Source: Melanocharis versteri
Lineage: Eukaryota; Chordata; Aves; Passeriformes; Melanocharitidae
DNA: 64,000 bases
NCBI GenBank assembly: GCA_013397845.1
Contig: VZTG01010202.1
Coordinates: 67,494 to 131,493 of the forward strand
Direction of reading: 5' to 3'
In this document: piece by piece, positions 22,256 through 37,000 of the stretch
Numbering within the stretch: position 1 is the stretch's first letter
Layout: every line of letters begins with the position of its first letter
Made by a program: the position numbers and the translations under genes
The notes under the pieces: generated by a model
Told to the model about the DNA's origin: nothing
What the model saw: the letters and a program-made list of their open reading frames with translations, nothing else
Databases searched by the model: none

Positions 22256-25200
22256 TGATGTCATAGCTGCCGAATCAGGGTACTGTACCCCATAAAGATC
22301 TTGCAAAGAGGACAAGCACCACAGTGAATGGTTACAGGATTCGCTCTGCTCATGCTCTCTTCATGAGTTATTCTCAGTCAGACACTGTCCTTCTGTCTCA
22401 CATTTGACAGAAACAATACATCCTGGATACCAACCTTCCTCTAGAACTCAGGAACTACTGGATGTCCCAGTACCCCCTGGACAGTTTGTCCTATACACCT
22501 GAATCATTAACAGAAGGCACTTCACACTACTCAGAAGTCTCTTTAATAATATTCTGTCCTTGCGTCCATTGCATCTTTTAATTCTTGACTTTTCCTCAAA
22601 ACTGAAACCACAAAATAAAGGTTAAAAACCTAATCTGGAATTTAAAAATAAACAGTTTTATTTCTAGCAAAATTCACTTCTGAGTTCAAACTGAGAATTA
22701 TACTCACACACAACTCCAGCTAACATGATTTCTTTTGTCCAACAGGGTAATTAAGTGGTAGCCAAAACATTTTGGTTGTCAAGAGTCATTCCTGTTAAGA
22801 GTTGTGAGATTATTCCCTAAGGCTGTGTATCACAAAAAAAGCTATCTCTAGCTGTAGAGACTAGAGAAAGCGGTACAAAGAAATGCTTAAGAAGTTCTAG
22901 GTATCACCTCTACAGATTCATCATCAAAAATCCCAGCATGCTTCTTGGCCACTCAGAATCTATCTTGATTTGAAACAGTCTCGTTGATTCAAGAAGAGTT
23001 CTCTTCTTTAAAGGAGGTGACCAGCTCCACTGAAGTCACAAGGAGAAGAGGAAACTGGGACATACAAATTCAATTTTTTACTAGTTTTGTTGCCTAGAAG
23101 AAATATGCCACTTTTAGGTCTGTGCAAAAAAGCTGCAGGCAAGGTGTTCAGCAATTAAAATTCTAATTACTAGGATACCTGCTGATACAGCATGAAAGTT
23201 ATTTGAAAAAATGGGTCCAAGTAAATATTGTTAATATTTCACACAGCATCAAAACAATGTCCTCCCAGATCAACCTGCAACAGCCAAAGATACTACAATA
23301 AAATAAATAAATCAGGATGTTACTTTGGGTAGAAAATTATGCTAGCATTAGTAAGACATAAACCACACTGATGAAAATTCCAGGCCTAAAGAAGCAGCAC
23401 TATGAGAACTATACTCTTGGGTATCTACCAAATTATGACAACAACTCTGACATGATCATTATCACAATATATACTGAGAGTGATAGTAAATATGGTACTG
23501 TTACTTTCCTAACTGTCAAAACAAGGTACAATTACCAATAACTTGTTTTTTTACTAGACAGAAACTCACAGAAGCACAAGAATTCTTGAAATTATAATCA
23601 AAAAAACCCCATGCACCACTTGTTTCACTCACCATTACAGAATACCTCACTATTCTGTAAAGTGTTTAATTTCTGTGCCTTTGCAAAGCTGTAAAAAGAA
23701 ATACATGTATGATTTAAAAAAAAAATCAGAAGTTCAACATAAATGGAAAATCTGGCCCTAAAAGAAGTAAAGGGAGAAGTTAAACGTAAAAGCTGTACAG
23801 GTGGCATAAAGATAATTTTAAAATATCATACTGCATCCTGAGAATAAAACATGCTAGATATGAATAAAAGGAGTAGCAAGATGATAAATATGAATGCATA
23901 CCATGGGGGAAAAAAAAGAGGAAGACAAACACCAAATCTGGCAGGTTACAAGAAAAATACAATAACAATATTTAAAAATAATGAGAAAGTCATCTGCAAA
24001 AAAAAAATTCCTTTTTGGGAGCAGGAAGGCTCATACTGCAGAACTAAAAGATGACAAATATGAACATGAAAATTTAGGACCCTTCTATTACATTCCTTTA
24101 CAGCTGCATAGGTAAAGACATCAAATTCATTAAACATTCACTCATCTAAAGAAGAAAATTCTGTTCACTCTGCATAATTTGTATCTACATTCTTACACAT
24201 CTCCAAAGGTTTAAGTAAAATACGAGCCTTGGTATTGACAGAGCCCTTGCTAAACTCAGACTTTCAAGGGCTTACTGACGAAAACTAAGATCTAATTTTG
24301 TCTCTGTCTTCAATTCTAGCAAGGAGCAAATGCAGAGCATCATTTGATCTACTTTGGTTTGATTTGGTATGGTGAATTTAAATATATCTGCTGGCTCCCA
24401 GGTTAAATTGTGAACAGTTAGCCTCAAAGACAACAAGTCATATTATTCTGGATTACAAACAAGTGTTGTTGTTGTTATGAAATAGAACACTCTCCCCAAA
24501 CAGTAAAACAGAGGATATCTAAAACCACAGATGCAGCACCGTGCCAGTCAAAATCAGTTCAGAGGTACCACAGATACTCCAAACTAAGAATCTCACATTC
24601 AGAGATGCTGAACTGCAAGCATTCACAAACAGTCACGAGAAACCCAAAGCCCTATTCCATGGTCAAAGCACTGCTCTTCCCCTAGTATTTGCATCTGAGA
24701 CACAGTAAATCCTGTTTGATATGTTTTAGACATCCTACAATTACAAATTTCAGCTGCAATGTGAATACTGTAGAAATGAGAATTAATAGTAAGTGGCCAA
24801 TTATTCTGCATAATGATGTTTGCCTCCCCTGTTCAGTCTCATCCTCTCTTTGGTAATATTCTCTATTTCATATATATTTTCCAAAAGATGAACTACTGAT
24901 GACAGACTGTATAGGAATTTTCCTTTGGGTTATGACTAAGACATGAATAAAAGTAAAACCAAACAAACACATGTGTCAAAAGGTGCACCAAAAAAAGTAT
25001 TCATCATATGTTCTACTAGTTTGAAAGCATGACCACAAACAGCACATTCTTGCTATTTCCTGTGATTATGCCAACAGCTTCATGAAATCCTTGTCAAAAG
25101 CAACCAAGATCAATAAATCAAACCTTCAAATATCGCATACAAAATTGTTTTGTACGAAGTCTCTTTGATATAATACCACAAAGAAAAAAAAGTCCAAGCA

Positions 25201-27400
25201 ATGACTATATCCAATGCAACCCTAAGAGCTCTGCCTCCCTTTCCTCCCTGCTAAGGTTGTTCTCAAGTAGTACACAAAAAACTAGTCATTAGCATACAGT
25301 CAATTAATCATGTACATATAATCATTTAAAAATTCAAAATAAATTTCATCTTTGAGACAAATAGTTAATGCTAACATAATGTTAAGAATGCATAATCAAT
25401 AGAATAGAAATATATTAATTATATTATTCTAGATTAAAATAGTAACAACTGCATTATAATTCTAAACTAGTATCTTTAATATTATTTATATTATATATCA
25501 ATAAAAAATGAAACACTGAGGTTGTTTTTAATTTGCAAATCAATAGGCCTGAAATTCAAAGCAATTATTTTTGCACGCTCCTTACACAATTTGTGAATAC
25601 TAGGAGATTTGTCTTGTTCTTTTACAACTAAATGAGAGGAATGAGTTGGGTCATACAGGTGATACAGAATTATTCTTTGATAAATTTAAGAAATGGCAGG
25701 TCTCAGTTAACCTTACTTTCTGCAACAAGTTGATTACTGCATGTACAATCTATCAACACTTAAAGGAAACCAGAGATCTTAATTATGAAGAAAACTCTCC
25801 GAAATATGATTCAATTTGAAAAATGGACTGAAATTCATCACCTTAGAATAGGTATTTGTCAACTGTTTCGTTTACCCCCCAACTCCTTTCAGAGGATACT
25901 AAGTTTAAGTATCAGGCGGAACTCTATTCTACCTGCCACAGTACTGACAGTATTTGAAGTTACCATCTTCTAGTTTAAAGCATAACTATCAGTTTATTTA
26001 GACATAGAAAAGACTACCCTATAGAGTTCCAACCAGAATTTTTTATTAGTCACCAGGTGCTTCCTTTTGCCAATATAAAACATATTTTGATTATCCTGTT
26101 TTTAATAGATGGGAAAAACTCTGACAGAATCCACACAGGCAACAGTTTTTAAAAATATTATCAACAGGCATTTGAACTTCATGTAAACTGCTGTCTAGAC
26201 AGTTCTATTTGTAGAAGGTTATGAAACCTATCCCTAACTCACCAAATGCTACTAGCACTAAATGTACTACAACAAAAATCTGCATCTCTCCATTGATACT
26301 GCTCTCCATTTCTTAATCTCTTCTAAGTGAATAAAAATATCTACTCATTTTTTTCTGGCTTTATATTTCAAGTTCGGGGGTTCTTTCCTTCGCCTACAAA
26401 ACAAGTCCATGTGCCTGCTCTACTTAATAAAAGATGACCATAATGCACTGAGATTGTCTAATAAAACTCCTATAATTCTAGAACTAAAATCACCCCCAAA
26501 AAGGACTTTCATTTACTTGCATGCTTTATCAAGCCAATGTCTTTGCTATTTCCCAGTACCAGGTAGGACTGCACTTTCACACAAAATACTGAATTAGACC
26601 TGATTCACAGAGACTTCTGTGTGTCTCTCCTAAGTAACCATGTCCCACACTACGTCTTCCCACAGACACAACATTCTCTTTTCTTGTAAAGAAAACTACA
26701 AGGTATGCTAATAGTCCAATTCATTTTCAGGAATACGCTCCCAGAACAATGATAACACTCAGGAGTAAATATGAGACATGACAACATTAAATCAACTACT
26801 GATCATCTGTTCATCCCTAAGAAGGCAATAACACAGCTTACTGACAGTGATATCTTAAGGATATCTCCAGAAAACACTGTTCCTAAAGAACTGTACAGAA
26901 GTTTGAAAATGAAATAGCAAAACAAAGCAAAGATATTCAGGTAATTTCAGTCACAATGAAAACCTGCAGTTTCCACATGCCACAGCTCCCCACTTTACTT
27001 ATCAGAGGTTATAATACTACATAAATATTTTATTCTTTAAAGATTTATTCAGCCAGTTCAGAGACTTATTCAAACTGTCAGAGATGACTCATACTCAGTG
27101 ACACCTAGGGGTTCCCAGTTATCTAAAAAATTACTGGAACACACTCTGGTCAATCTGAATCACACATAATGCATAAAACTTTATAGTTGCCTCCAGCAAT
27201 CTCAGAAAAAATAAAAATTCTGACTTACAGTTGTCTGCACACTGTAAAAACCATGCACTGTAATTTCGTAATTCACACAGCTGTGGAATCGGAGCATGAC
27301 ATTAAAATTAATCTAGTGGTGTCTAGCAGATAAAAAAACCAAACCAAACACACTTCATATGATAGGTAGAGATTTTCTGAGTTGGTCAAGCAAATCTTAC
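22256..27400. other. Intron 4, AT-rich, nothing recognised
   Basis: AT-rich DNA up to the donor of exon 4. Short A/T runs and a (GTT)n patch near 24465 are present. Short open frames (60-67 codons) have no supporting features. Confidence 0.55.
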
Positions 27401-27619
27401 CCCAGCAGAATTTTAGCATGAACCTCTTTGTTAGTCCTTGAGATTTCTCTCAAAGAGGTAATTTCTGCATCAAACCAAAATCCTCTTTCTTCTGGTGTCT
27501 CAACATTGTAGTTAACCATCACCACATCACCCACTTTTAGCTCACTCCACTTCAGAAGGGTTCTTGCTCGGGGTCGAAGATTAACTGTGTCCATTTCTAT
27601 TATGCCATTTTCTGGGTAC
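27401..27619 (-). CDS. UHRF2: UHRF2 coding exon 4 (second Tudor half)
   Basis: Residues 220 to 293, phase 2 at both ends. It begins with the split Glu codon and YPENG; this tyrosine (Y221) is the third aromatic-cage residue by comparison with UHRF1 Y191. LRPRARTLLKWSELKVG, VVMVNYNVE and GFWFDAEIT follow, the core of the second Tudor barrel and the most diagnostic UHRF2 segment in the window. It ends AKILLG. The acceptor is TTTTCAAG (an AAG acceptor, less usual than CAG) and the donor GG|GTAAGA. No stop codon or frameshift is present, so the exon looks fully functional. Confidence 0.97.
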
Positions 27620-30600
27620 CTTGAAAAGTAAAATCAACAACACCAATGATTATGATTCCTGCAACAGTAAAAAGAAAGTCACAGACAACATTTTTCAGAA
27701 GTAGAAGTTTTTAAATGTTCTTTGGACACATAAGAACCATAAAATCTTCATAGTATCCTTTTCATAATATAGCTTTCCTCTAAATACAGACTAAGAATTT
27801 GTCTCAAATGGGAAAAATAGCCTCCATGAGTTTTCTCAAAAAAAAAACTAAATAAATCTATACACACTCTTTGGTAATTTAGTGTTATTTGACAGCACTA
27901 TAACAAAAATCCCAATGCAGGAAGCAAACTTTTTCAAATTTGAGATGCTTTTCAGTTTAACACTACAGTTTTCTTATATTCCCCTGAATGAGGCAACTAT
28001 TATTTGATAGTAGAGCCCGTACATACACATGTGCTAGAAAAACAGCAGACTATAGACATGATCAAAATACTACTTGCAAAAAAAACTAGCCTGTAACAAA
28101 ATGTTAAAAGATACTAAAGTGAAGCTCCTTTTTCATACTGTGGGTAGGCAAATAAAAATCTCCCATCACTTAGCTTGCCCGACATGAGTTCACAGAACAA
28201 ATTTAACATAGAAAACGAAATGAATCTACTGCAAATAAACAGCTGCTATTAAAATTATTCATTCTCCCTTCTTAACAAACAATGCTGAGGATGATGTACC
28301 TTAAATCATGTTTTCATAATGGAATTACTGGCACTTTAGCAAGAGCACTCACAGTTAAATTCACATAACTTTATCAAACAGCATTGTTAAATTGTAATGG
28401 CAAAATCCTACTCTTACTAATAAAAGTATGGCTCTGCCACTTTACGACATGCCTCCCCCTGTAGTGAACAAGAAAATTTCAAGGTCTTGGGAAAACTGCA
28501 CATTGTAACTTACTACAGGAAGAAATACTAAAACTACTGTCATTAACAGTATGAGACTCTGACAGACTATAGCCTGACATCAGGATGTCTACTCCTGAAC
28601 AGTTGACTGAAAGCCCACAAATGAAACTGGACACATTTTAAACAAGTTCATCTTTCTTGTTTTATGTCTTCTATCAAATATAACACACTAGTTTGCTACT
28701 ACTGATGTGGGGGACTGGGGGATGGCAGGAGATTTACTGACTGTTTTGTTTCAAGAAGCATGAAGCACAACAGTTTAACAGTGGGTGTAACTTCAGATGA
28801 ACTAATGGCTAAGTAATAGAACATATCTCTAACTATTTTCAAAAGCTAAATACAAAGCCTGTTTTTTCACCAACACTTTTAGATCCTAATTATAAAATTC
28901 TGCACAACAGAAGTTACATCATACAAAGATAGGTTCTTGGGATCAAGTCATTATTGAAACAATAGTTTCATATGATATAACTCTCAACATTTCCTAAGTT
29001 TTTTTGCTCGTGTTGTTTCCAAATTCAGTATGTACTGAAAAGATAACATTTGAGGTTTTGCCTTTATGTTGTGCAACTTTCATCTAAAAGAATTACTATA
29101 CCATTCTACCATATTCATTATTAATATTTTAACTGTAATATCTACAAAAAACATATGATTGATTCACCTACAGGTAATAAGACAAAGCAAAAAACAGCTA
29201 TAGAGATCATGCCTATTTTATTGAGTGCCTATATAACATCACATTATTGTACAACAGGCTACTGAAATCTTAAGACAGCTATGTTTGACCTATTAATCAG
29301 TTCTGAAAGTTTTACAGTAAACCTTTCCTAAAGTTTGTAGAAAACAGCAAGTAGAACATAGTAAATAAAGACTCAGTTTACTTGAACGCTGAAACAAAAA
29401 TGGTGCTTAAATATCAGGAAACTAAAGAAGATAGATCAAAAATAGACACCACTTATGTATACAGTGAAATAATCAACAAGTACATATAGGATCATAAAAA
29501 TAACCAATAAACATTTCAGAAGTTCCCATTTCACTATATATAAAAAAAAAATCAAAATATGTGACTTACAAGAGTTTACATTCATAGAAACTTAACCTCG
29601 ATCTGAAAAATCTATTCTCTTCTGAAAGTAAAATGTCTTCAGCTTCTGTTTCTCCTGGGACAGCTTCGGATAGCTGAAAAAAAATCTGAATTTTTCCCTA
29701 AATTCAGATTCATGTTATCTTTCTCACCTCTATACAACTCAGAACAGATCTTTCCTATTGTACTGATGAGGAATTTCAAAGATTGTCATTGTTAATGTCT
29801 CCACCGTTGTTCTTGGAAGTAGCTCATGAAAAAACCCAAGCAAAAAAACTGCCTATCAGCCTGACCAGAACAAGATCACTTACTAAAAGACACCCCCAAA
29901 ATCCCCTTTTATAAACAGAAACTAACTGTTTTCCAAAGGAAGAAAAGGAAGGCTGACCCTCCAGTAAGTGCATTTTCCCTCTAATCAGCTGGTCAGAAAC
30001 GCAAGCTTACAAACTTTAGAAAAAAGCAAGTGAGATTTCTTTTGCCACATTCCACCTTTCTTTTGCAAAGGGTTACAGATATTGAATGTTTTTTGTGCTG
30101 TGCCTTCACACACAGAGAAATGTTTTCACAGTTGCTGGTGAAGGCTAGCAGCTGTTTAACCCCTCACATTCGTCCGTAACTGATACCTCACGCGGAACAG
30201 CAGAAGCAGTATTTGCAACAAGTCTTTGAGTTAGGCTAAAAACTGCAAAGAGTTAAACTCTGCATGTTAAGCTCAGTACCACTACTCATTACTATACTAA
30301 CAAGTAAACAGTACTTTTACAGTAAATTTGTACCCTCAAATGTGTCTAATGCCACAATTTACTTAAATATGGAAAAAAACCACACTTACATTAGAAAATT
30401 CTACTACCTCACATTAATTTTCCTAAAGTTTAACATGCCATTTGTAAAAATCACACATTAATTCAAAACCTAATCTCTTAAAGATGCAAGAATAATATTT
30501 AAGCATAGAATCACATGATAGGAATATGTGGACTAATGTAGATAAACCAAAATATAAAGAGAACAAATATGGTATTTTAACCTCAAGAATTAAGTGAAAA

Positions 30601-33427
30601 TTAATTCTTGCACATTCTGGGAAGCTTTAATAAAGGACTACTGTGAGACATGAACATATGCTGAAAGTTTTTTCCCATTTATTGAGTTACTTTGAAAATC
30701 CCAAGATGACACTCAGGAGAAAACAAACATTTTCACAGCAATGTTTTAATTAGACTAGCATAAATTTGGTACAGTTGAAATGAAGATTATATGGCATAAT
30801 TAAACCTTTATATTTAAAACAGTTGTGGACAGATTCTTGGTTTTCCATGCTTTTAGGACATTTGGCCACTAACACTGAAAAAAGGGGCTATAACAGCCAG
30901 CATAATCATAAGAGTTTAATGAATATTGCCCATAGGATGTCTCTATTTACCACTAGTTTAATTCTTCCCTGTAGTATTTCTAACACTAGCATAGCAAGGA
31001 TTTCTTGAGATTATATATCTGTGTAGATGGTCTCCATAGCAAAGAATTATTCATGAAGTAAAAATTCCAGTATTTGTTGGCTATGGTCAGGCTGTGGTTC
31101 CTAAAATGCTCAAATACTAAGACACATAGTAGTTCAATGTCAGAACAAACCCAAACCTGCTCAATTTACTGAGACCTTGCAACATACCCTCTAATACTTT
31201 TCCCAGCTGAAACTAGAATAACTGGAACTGGAAAGATAAAATTCTGGGAACAAAAATTAAGACTTCCCCATCCACTCTCCATATTAGTATGACGAGGAAT
31301 GTTAGTGTAGATGTACAATTTTAAAAATTATTTTTCAATATTAATAAAATGATAGTATAATTTATTTTCTCAATCAAAAAATTCAGAAAAGAGTTGTTCC
31401 AACCCCGTAATGAAGGAATAGAAGGGCAAAAACAAAAAAAGAAACAAAAAAGAATGAACTCCTGGAAGAGGTAAATCTGACTAAGAAGGTAGACCTGAAT
31501 AAAAACTAGATTCCTATCATGCCACTCCTTTATAACCTGAGGAACTAATGAGCCAAATTTTGCTGCAGTGCTTGAGAAAGCCAACACAATGTTTGAAAAA
31601 GTACTGCACTGGAAGACCATGTAAGCCACAAGCATGAATGGGAAAAAAAAAAAATCACTGGAGTAGTTGAGCTGTGCACTTTCAAAAAAACAGTAGGTCT
31701 GGTAATTTGTTATAACAAGAAAAACAAGTAATATATTTCAAAAGACAGACTGGAAGGCATAATGAATATCAAGAAAGATAAGAATCAGCCACATGGAACA
31801 TAAACAAGATTTTACGAACCTTACCTAACAACTAATAATTACAGAATTAAGCAGCTTAAACACTGAGAAACCGTATTAATAGCCTGAAGAGAACCATCTT
31901 ACTTTCCTAATTACTTTAATTCTGAGTTTCAAGAAAAAGTAACTTCTAGTCTTACACGACTGCGCTGTGTGGACAACACGGATACCCTGAAGGGAGACAA
32001 CCTGGAAATAAGAGTATTTCGAAACAGAAGTTCAGAAGCGTAAGAAATACAAAGAATGTTCAATTTTTAATACAATACTGTTGTATTAAAAGCTTAAGTA
32101 ATATGAATATAGTGAAGACCAGGTTTACTTCACTAGATAGCAGACAGGATGACAAATCATGCATTTACTAACGGACCTTTTTCTGAAAAACTTTCCTCAG
32201 GACTGCAAGGACAATACTTACAGCTAATTCAAGATAAATGAATAACTAGTAAAATTCAATCTTATTCTCGCTGATCAAACCATTTTTTCAGCCAAGAACC
32301 AGTTTTAAACAAAAAAAAGTTTAACTGTTATTATTTCAGTTGTTCTCTCAAAGACCTACTGAGACAGCAAAGCTTCCCTCCCTTAGCTCAAATCCTTTCT
32401 ACAGAGACATAAGACACACCTGGATTGTCTCCTCAAACTATTTCCTTTTCAGTTTGCACACAGTGTCCACATCATCAGAAATCAAAAACCCTGACTACAG
32501 TACATACAAATACTCTGATATTATAAAACACAGAATATGCAGTCAGAAGTCCATTGCAAATGGGACAAAAAACCTTACAAGGAACAGACTTCTTGAAATG
32601 AAGAGCAGTAGTATGCAGCTACTCCCACAAAATACTTTCAAGTCTGGATGATTCTGGTGGCACGCCTTCTAGTGAGGATATATGGAAAAAAGACATCTGA
32701 CATAGCAGCTCTTTTATTCCTTTAGCATTGCCTAATAATCTATATGAGGCAAAAATTTTCAATGAGTAAACAAACCATTAGGATAAACAAACCACTGATA
32801 TTAGGAACTAGAAAACAAAATTACACAACTAATGTAACTGTACCTGGAGAGGTGCTCCAAGTAGTCACTCAATCTAATTATGAAAAAGGTTTGTACTGAC
32901 ATGAGGTCAGAAAAAACATGTGTTACCCTTAGGAACAGATTGTCGTAACATTCTACTTAGTAGACAACAGAGCTCTCATTCCTCTTCCTGTCCTGAAATT
33001 CTAAATTCTCCAACACAAACAAAAGGAAGTAAGTGCTATATTAAAACTACAGTCTATAGCTCCCATCATTTTGTCATGTTTCTAGCCATTAACTTCAAAA
33101 GGAATCCCTCTCCTCACTTCAGTGTCTGAAACCACAGTCAGGAATCTGACAGCATGCATCCTCTTGATTTGCACTCTTTCCTGTTTTTGATGCATATAAA
33201 GAAAAAAGTCAAATAACTCAGCTAAACATTAACAAGGGTTGAGAAACACACAGCATGCAAAGGGATGTACTTTGGCATTTTTTCATAAAAGAAAAAACAG
33301 AACAGTTTGCATCATGCACTACCTCTCAAAGAAGCAGGGATTCTTTCTCATATTCCAGCCCCACTGGGCAAATTTATTTGACTGGTGAGTGACAAAACCC
33401 AGCAAAATTCACCTAGTAAACACTAGT
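27620..33427. other. Intron 3, AT-rich, nothing recognised
   Basis: AT-rich intron sequence starting with the acceptor tract of exon 4. A 104-codon minus-strand open frame (31635 to 31321) is hydrophobic and Phe-rich because the DNA is T-rich on that strand; I do not consider it a gene. Confidence 0.55.
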
Positions 33428-33910
33428 CTAGTTTTTAGACATATCAGGAAGCAAGAGCACTTCATTGTACAGCCACATAACCACAAAATTCAATGCAACT
33501 TCACTATCAGATGTACACAGCTGGAAACGAAAGTATGAGAAAGAAGTAGGGGCTACCTCATCTGAGAACGGCCTATAATGCTTTTGGTCTCCAAAAAAAA
33601 ATTTATCAGTAGTGTAATCTATGTGAATTCTCAGACACAATCTATTCAATCCCAGCCTACCACTTATATCTGAAAATTCCACATTAAAAACATGCAGAAA
33701 AATGGACCTGTTAAGCAAGTCTAATCTCCAAACCATTCCTTGAAAAAGTAATAGCAAGTTTAATACTATTATCCTCTTGACGATCTCTTCAGCTGCAGAT
33801 GACACTTTCAAGTAGAAAGTGGGTTCTTTTGACAAGGTAGTACTTAGAACTTTTCTTCTCACCACCTCAAAATATTCTGTGCTCTCCAACTGTAAGACTG
33901 TGTCTTGCAT
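33428..33910 (-). other. 160-codon open frame of unknown status in intron 3
   Basis: This is the longest open frame in the window that is neither UHRF2 nor CR1. It begins with ATG at 33910 and gives a mixed, globular-looking composition (Leu/Phe/Val/Ser with spread charged residues). I recognise no family or catalytic motif, and no promoter, polyadenylation signal or splice context is evident. It reads in the UHRF2 sense. In 64 kb of AT-rich DNA a frame of this length is possible by chance, so I list it only as an unexplained open frame. Confidence 0.2.
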
Positions 33911-33987
33911 GTTGTTTCAACAGCCACACAGGATGAGTATACTTTTTTGACCTCTGTGGCAACACAGTGAAATCCTTATTTTCTTAA

Positions 33988-34018
<31 letters not shown>
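33988..34018. repeat. (TG)n microsatellite with CG steps
   Basis: Eleven TG units followed by GCGCGCGTGT, about 31 bases of alternating purine-pyrimidine, in UHRF2 intron 3. Such tracts are length-polymorphic and prone to Z-DNA. Confidence 0.95.
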
Positions 34019-37000
34019 CTTGTACACCTTTAAAGTCCAAGGGCATCACTCCATAGCTCACACTAACCATGAAGTAAACAGAAGCAACTAGTTCCCTAGA
34101 AGAAATAACCACAAAGTACTTCACAGCATATGACACGGATAGTACCTCATGGTTTAAAATAAAATTCTCTGATTGTTATAAAACCTGAGTGGAATATCAT
34201 CAGCCAAAACAATGGCCTTGAAAAAAGTTACCTACACTTGAGTCATACTAAATCTGTGCCTGCATATAGGTCGTCATACTGCAATTTCTCATGCTGCAGA
34301 AACATCCAGCCTCCCTGTGGCTTCTACTGAGGGCCTTCTTAAATTGAAAGACTTTATTACAAATGACTTAAACAAGAAAAGGAAGGAAAAGACATAACTT
34401 GATTGTAAATCCCTAAGTCTTTTCACTGCTTTGGGGAGCCAATGATCAAGAAGCTAATACTTGCAGAATGAGAACCGTCTCCCTGAAACTAAGTACACTA
34501 ACCAATGCTACACCAGTAACAAATATGAAATACAGTAAGTTAAGAGGAAAGGGCAAATGTTGATATGACACAGCATTGTAAGCATGTCCTTATGGTGCCA
34601 CTCTGAGCTACTGAAATGTCCTGTTTCTGATTTGGAACTGATTCTCAAGCAAGCTGTGGTGGAGATCACCTACAGTTATCTCAGTTAACTTTAGGATTTC
34701 AGCATGTGTTGGATTCCTCACAAGTCCTTTTTAACCAGGATTCAGCTTTCTTATGCTCCAGACAGGTTCATTTCTTCTGTATTTGAAGTCAGTTGCTGGG
34801 AGTAGAAGAAAGAAATGTATGATAGCGTTGCATGAAACCTGGTAGCACATCCTTGACTTCAAAGCATTTAATGGCTCCTTGCAATACCCACAAATGCAAA
34901 CATGAAATGGAAACACAGGAAAAAAGTCTAAGGGGAGGAAGATGACACTGACAAAAACAGGAACACACCTTCAAACTGCTGCCACCAGGGAAAAACCTGC
35001 ATTCAGAAATTGAAAGCAGAAGATGGACTGTCATGCAGAAGTTACGTAGCCATAAATGGATGCCAAGAAATTTGATACTGCCTGAAAGTCAGCATTGGTA
35101 AAACCAGTACTTTGGTCTGTTCCTCACTGATGAAAATAGGGCTCTCAAACAAGTACAGGTCTTTTCAACCTTTGCACTTATCAAGAACTGTGACTCCAGT
35201 TTAATCTGAAACTGAGTTCTGTTCCTCCCAATGGCCCTGGGTTTTCTTGCTGCAGAAATATGTGGGCCTTACAACTATTTCAGCAATTTAGTTAAATACT
35301 AGACACATAGCTGGGGTGGGGCATGGTGGTGGAAGAGGTGGGAGAAAACCACCACAGAAACAACTCACCGGTGCTGTTATCTATGAAATCACAGAGGAAT
35401 ATGTAGTACTTCCTATCTGGGGCAGTCACAGCTGGTAGGAAAGCTCTGTTTAGTCATAAGGTAGTTACCCTTTTGAAATTATTATAATTAATTCTCGCAC
35501 AGAAGGGATAATTTCCCTTAATTGTACTCTTTGCAAAAAGGGCTCTGTCGTATTTTTTCCTTTCACATTCACTGTAACTACACTATTTAAACAAGAAATG
35601 GAAAGAGGAACAAATGAACACTGAGCCCCTCAGAGGCGGTACACTTTTATGAAATCTAAAACTGCATAACAAAGCGTTTAGGTTTTGTACAGGACTTGTG
35701 GTATGTAAATCTAGCAGCACCACTGCTAAAGCCAGCTTTCTCACCTAAGAAAAGGACAAGTCCTGCTTGACTCTTTAAGAAAAACTGCTCTAGGAGAACA
35801 TAGTGATCTAAGGGGTAGAGTAGACCAATTCAACGCATTACTGGTGACCTGTCCCTCAACTGTAACCGCTGTCATAATTTTTTTTTTTCTAACTGGAAGG
35901 ATGTAACAGACAGAAAATCATCAGTTATGATTTGAGAAGTTGTGAACCTGTGCCCACCTCTGACATATAGTCTTTCCAATGTATTAAAGTAATTTAATTG
36001 GCTTTACTGGCACCAGGCTTATGTCTTCCATTTTTAAGTCATTTTTACTCTATTTCAGATAATGGAGAGTGTTTTTGTGTCATGTAAGAATATCTGCGGT
36101 AGGAAAGACAGAGCTGAAACTATGCCACCCATGAGAGCCATCATCTATCAGAAATAAAAAGGAGAAGAGCTTCTCCAAAATAATACCGCAAGGATAGACT
36201 AGAAAATGCCAAGTACATCTGGCAGCAAAATGCTTAGTCCAAGCCTGAAAAACAAAACACCCACACACAAGTAACTGTGCAGGGCATAGTACTCACAGTA
36301 AGATAGGAAGTTTGAAGAACAGGAGTGAAGAGATAAATTAACCTATTTCTGTAGCAGAGAACAACTGGGTGTCAAAGTACACCATGATCCTCCTACTTAC
36401 CCACATCAAGCAAAGAGGTGGCAGAATACAAGTGCTGTCTAGACATCAAAGAGGTGAACACCAATGTAAGAAAACAAAGTGGTAGAAGAACAAATGTAGT
36501 TACAATAAGAATGTGCATGTTGGGTAACACTAAAAGAAAAAAAGTGAGACTTCAAAAGAATTGTATCAGGAACATCCACCAAAAATTTTATCACTCATAA
36601 ATGTACATGTTGCACTTTCCGACAATTTTTCTTTCCAAAAGCTCTAACTTTCAATATATTAGACTGATCAGCTCAACTGTGACCATCTTGCCACATTGTG
36701 CTTTTGTGCCTTACTTAATTTTGTTGGCTAAGTGTATACAACTGCTGTATATAACCACCTTGTAGGAGTGAAAAGACTGTCCCCACCTGCTGAAAGGGAA
36801 GTACACATAAACAGAGGTCAATCTTTTTGTTTAGTAAGACTATACCGAAGAAAAATCAGAACTGTTGTGAAACTTCTTCTATTTCTGTACTTCCAACTCA
36901 TAAAAAGTAACAGCATCTACAAAAAAACCCATAATTTCACTGCAACAGTTACAACCACTTTCTCAGAGATGTTTGCCCATTGCTAACTTACATATATCCA

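Noticed and set aside
21780..22295. 171-codon plus-strand open frame
   Set aside because: It lies antisense across a young minus-strand CR1; the same shadow frames appear in the other CR1 copies of this subfamily.
31321..31635. 104-codon hydrophobic minus-strand open frame as a membrane protein
   Set aside because: Phe/Leu/Ile richness follows from T-rich DNA; no start context, no splice support, no family match.
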